64,000 nucleotides of DNA from Petrosia ficiformis (taxonomy: Eukaryota > Porifera > Demospongiae > Haplosclerida > Petrosiidae): contig OX345639.1 of the NCBI GenBank assembly GCA_947044365.1, forward strand, positions 8,694,718 to 8,758,717, given 5' to 3'. Under the pieces are notes generated by a model. The model was given only the letters and a program-made list of their open reading frames with translations. It did no database searches and was not told the DNA's origin. Below are positions 62,105 through 64,000 of the stretch, piece by piece; within the stretch, counting starts at the first letter, position 1; each line of letters opens with the position of its first letter. The position numbers and the translations under genes were made by a program.

Positions 62105-63138
62105 TTATTTCTTGTTTACTTTCATGTATAATGTAGATTATTTTAAAATAGTGACATTATGCATAATAGTTTGTTTGAAAACAATGTTCCTTGTATATAT
62201 ACTAAAGTTTGCCAGTTATTGCATTTTACATTGATAATAAGTGTATTGTTACATCATATTTACAAAGCAAACTATGTATGTTTTATGTAGTGGTTACAAA
62301 ATAAATGTTTTTGAAAATGTTTTTTTTTTGTTATGTTTGCATTAAATGTTATATGGCTGGAATACTAAATTGTATATATGCTAAATTTTGTTTGTTAGAT
62401 AGTGTGTTCTAAATTAATGATAACTGCGTTGTTGTTACAATTGTACAGAGCAAATTAGGTGTTTTGAAATGTTAAATGTTGTTTTCACATTCTGACCTAT
62501 AGCTAGCTATATATGCAATGCAAATTGGCTAAGATATTTAATGTGTACATGTAAGAGATCTTATGCCATTTCTAACATCTTTGAACTACTAGTGTTTGTT
62601 AGTAGTGACTACTTTTAGTGATAAAGTAATGCAGGAAATAATTATAACAACAAGCAATTTGATTTTAAAACAATTGTAACTTGCTTATAATCAATATATA
62701 TATATATATATATTTGCTAAATTATGCCTATATTCTAGCACACTAAAACATAATGGTGAGGTTGAGTCTCTGCTTTGGCATCTTCTTAATATATATATTT
62801 GTTTGCTAAATTATGCCTATATTCTAGCACACTAAAACATAATGGTGTGGTTGAGTCTCTACTTTGGTTATTAATTCCGTGACCACAATGGTTAGTCAAT
62901 TTGGGGTACGTTGCAGTTTAGGTACTACCTAATTAAAAATGCGTGCTAATTGATTCAGCGATAATTAAAATTTATTATTAAAAATTAATGTAGGCTATTA
63001 TTAAAATTTATTATTAAAATTTATTATTTTTGTATTATGTAGTCTGTACTTTAAAGATTATATTAAAGATTATATTACCGTTGATGTTAAAGAAAATGAT
63101 AGGGTTATTCCCCAATCATATATATATATATAGTTGGA
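62105..63138. repeat. Intergenic with 89-bp direct repeat and CARD-exon traces
   Basis: tttgctaaattatgcctata...acataatggtgaggttgagtct at 62713 repeats at 62802. The phrase atggtgtggttgagtc matches the region around the start codon of the CARD-like gene (54565-54581), so this is probably a trace of another head-to-head partner. Confidence 0.6.
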
Positions 63139-63568
63139 ATGAGATCATTGACTGCGTTTGTTTTGGTTTACACTCTAGTACTATACTCAACAGTGGAATC
63201 ATATCATGGTGAGGAATTATCATTCAAGATCACTTGAATTATATCTAAACTTTTCATAGTGACTGCTGAGGTTGATCCAAACCACTCAAATTTAAGATCA
63301 GCTCCTGGTTATAATAATATAATTCTGACTTGCATAGTTAATGTTACTGGTATTCAATATCTACATTTGGATTGGAAATGGAAGATTAATTCTCAGGATA
63401 TTACTGATAATGGTGATAGTGTTATTATTGATTCCGTACCATACTGTCACGAAGAATGTAAGAGTCATCTGAAGCAGATATTTCGAGAGCCTGGAAGTTT
63501 CACGGTTACTTGTTCAGTTGCATGGGACCAAGGAACAGTGAAAGCTGATGCAATAGTTAATGTTGGAG
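63139..63568 (+). CDS. Ig-FN3 membrane protein gene 4 (partial, runs off window)
   Basis: Exon 1, 63139-63208, encodes a signal peptide (MRSLTAFVLVYTLVLYSTVE). Exon 2, 63260-63568, is a complete, open Ig-like domain (LTCIVNVTGI, LDWKWKINSQ, FTVTCSVAWDQGTVKADAIV) ending in a phase-1 donor (ggag|gtaaga), exactly as in the other members. The FN3, transmembrane and tail exons would lie beyond 64000. It is the only member in view with an intact start, signal peptide and Ig exon. It is diverged from genes 1-3 and carries an extra WK insertion in the strand around the core tryptophan. The family would be cell-surface receptors or adhesion molecules; the ligand is unknown. Confidence 0.75.
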
Positions 63569-64000
63569 GTAAGAAATATGAAAGAGGATATTTGTATGGA
63601 ACTGTACTGAGTTACTTTTCTGCTATTAAGGTGGTACTAGGGAGTGGGCGGATGCGACTCCAATCAGTTTCAAAATAGAATATTATATAATATGACTCTA
63701 ACCTGGTGTAATAGCAACCTTCATATCTTCTCATGATCTTTATACTTCTCTGCAAGAGTGGGAGTGTTGGAAAAATGTCCATTTTTGCCATCGTAATAAG
63801 TACAAAACCAAGAAAGCCACGCCCACCAATCATGGCGTGGATCAAGTACAATGCATTTTGAGAAAACAAATAGAGCCGTTTTCTGCAAATTCATTTTACT
63901 TTTATAGTTACAAGAGGCTGAAGAAAGCTGAATTCTGTAGCTTTTCACTGAAACCATAAAATCTACCTTTCTAGACACTATTAAACTCCGATCTTTCTCA
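63569..64000. other. Intron of gene 4, nothing recognised
   Basis: No exon seen before the window ends. The minus-strand open frames here show no domain and lack splice support. Confidence 0.4.

Overview
This window is animal nuclear DNA. It is AT-rich and gene-dense. Almost every gene is cut into small exons by short GT-AG introns (down to about 49 bases), and foldback and MITE-like elements are abundant. No bacterial operons, rRNA genes or CRISPR arrays are present. The gene content (expanded HSPA12-type Hsp70 genes, a CARD/ZU5/Death protein, Ig-FN3 membrane proteins, and coiled-coil proteins with a Mieap-C-like domain) fits an early-branching invertebrate. A demosponge of the Amphimedon type is my best guess, but this is inference, not a database match.

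Region 1 (1-32 kb) is a repeatedly duplicated cluster. Its unit is a head-to-head pair: an HSPA12-like gene facing a gene whose core resembles the C-terminal domain of the mitochondria-eating protein (Mieap/SPATA18). Block A (about 1-9.5 kb) holds a Mieap-like gene that continues into a caspase-like fold (minus, runs off the left edge), a ruined coiled-coil Mieap-like gene, and HSPA12-like gene A. Block B (about 18.8-26.1 kb) is a duplicate with opposite losses: the first gene is ruined, the coiled-coil gene (19666-22126) is complete in 11 exons, and HSPA12-like gene B is intact. Pair C (26.7-31.3 kb) has HSPA12-like gene C and a ten-exon coiled-coil/Mieap-like gene whose start codons lie 58 bases apart. 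A decayed copy of that last gene and its flank lies at 10.2-14 kb. The 8.3-19.6 kb stretch is otherwise repeats, MITEs, a tRNA-like/SINE sequence and a few exon-like fragments.

Region 2 (33-50.7 kb) has a 23-exon ankyrin-repeat gene encoding about 1275 residues, with a long minisatellite and a hairpin in its introns. Two tandem six-exon Kelch-repeat genes follow on the minus strand, related by duplication.

Region 3 (50.7-64 kb) has a CARD-like/ZU5/Death-domain gene on the minus strand, facing an array of plus-strand genes for signal peptide, Ig domain, FN3 domain, transmembrane helix and a cytoplasmic tail with PPxY motifs. At least four array members are present. The first three each carry a different disabling lesion, while the last is intact as far as the window shows. 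Relics of the CARD exon lie in front of later members, so the unit duplicated was again a head-to-head pair.

Taken together the window looks like a fast-evolving stress, cell-death or innate-recognition cluster. The shared functional role is inferred from domain types only. Exon models were built by hand; nearly all splice phases are mutually consistent, which is the main support for them.
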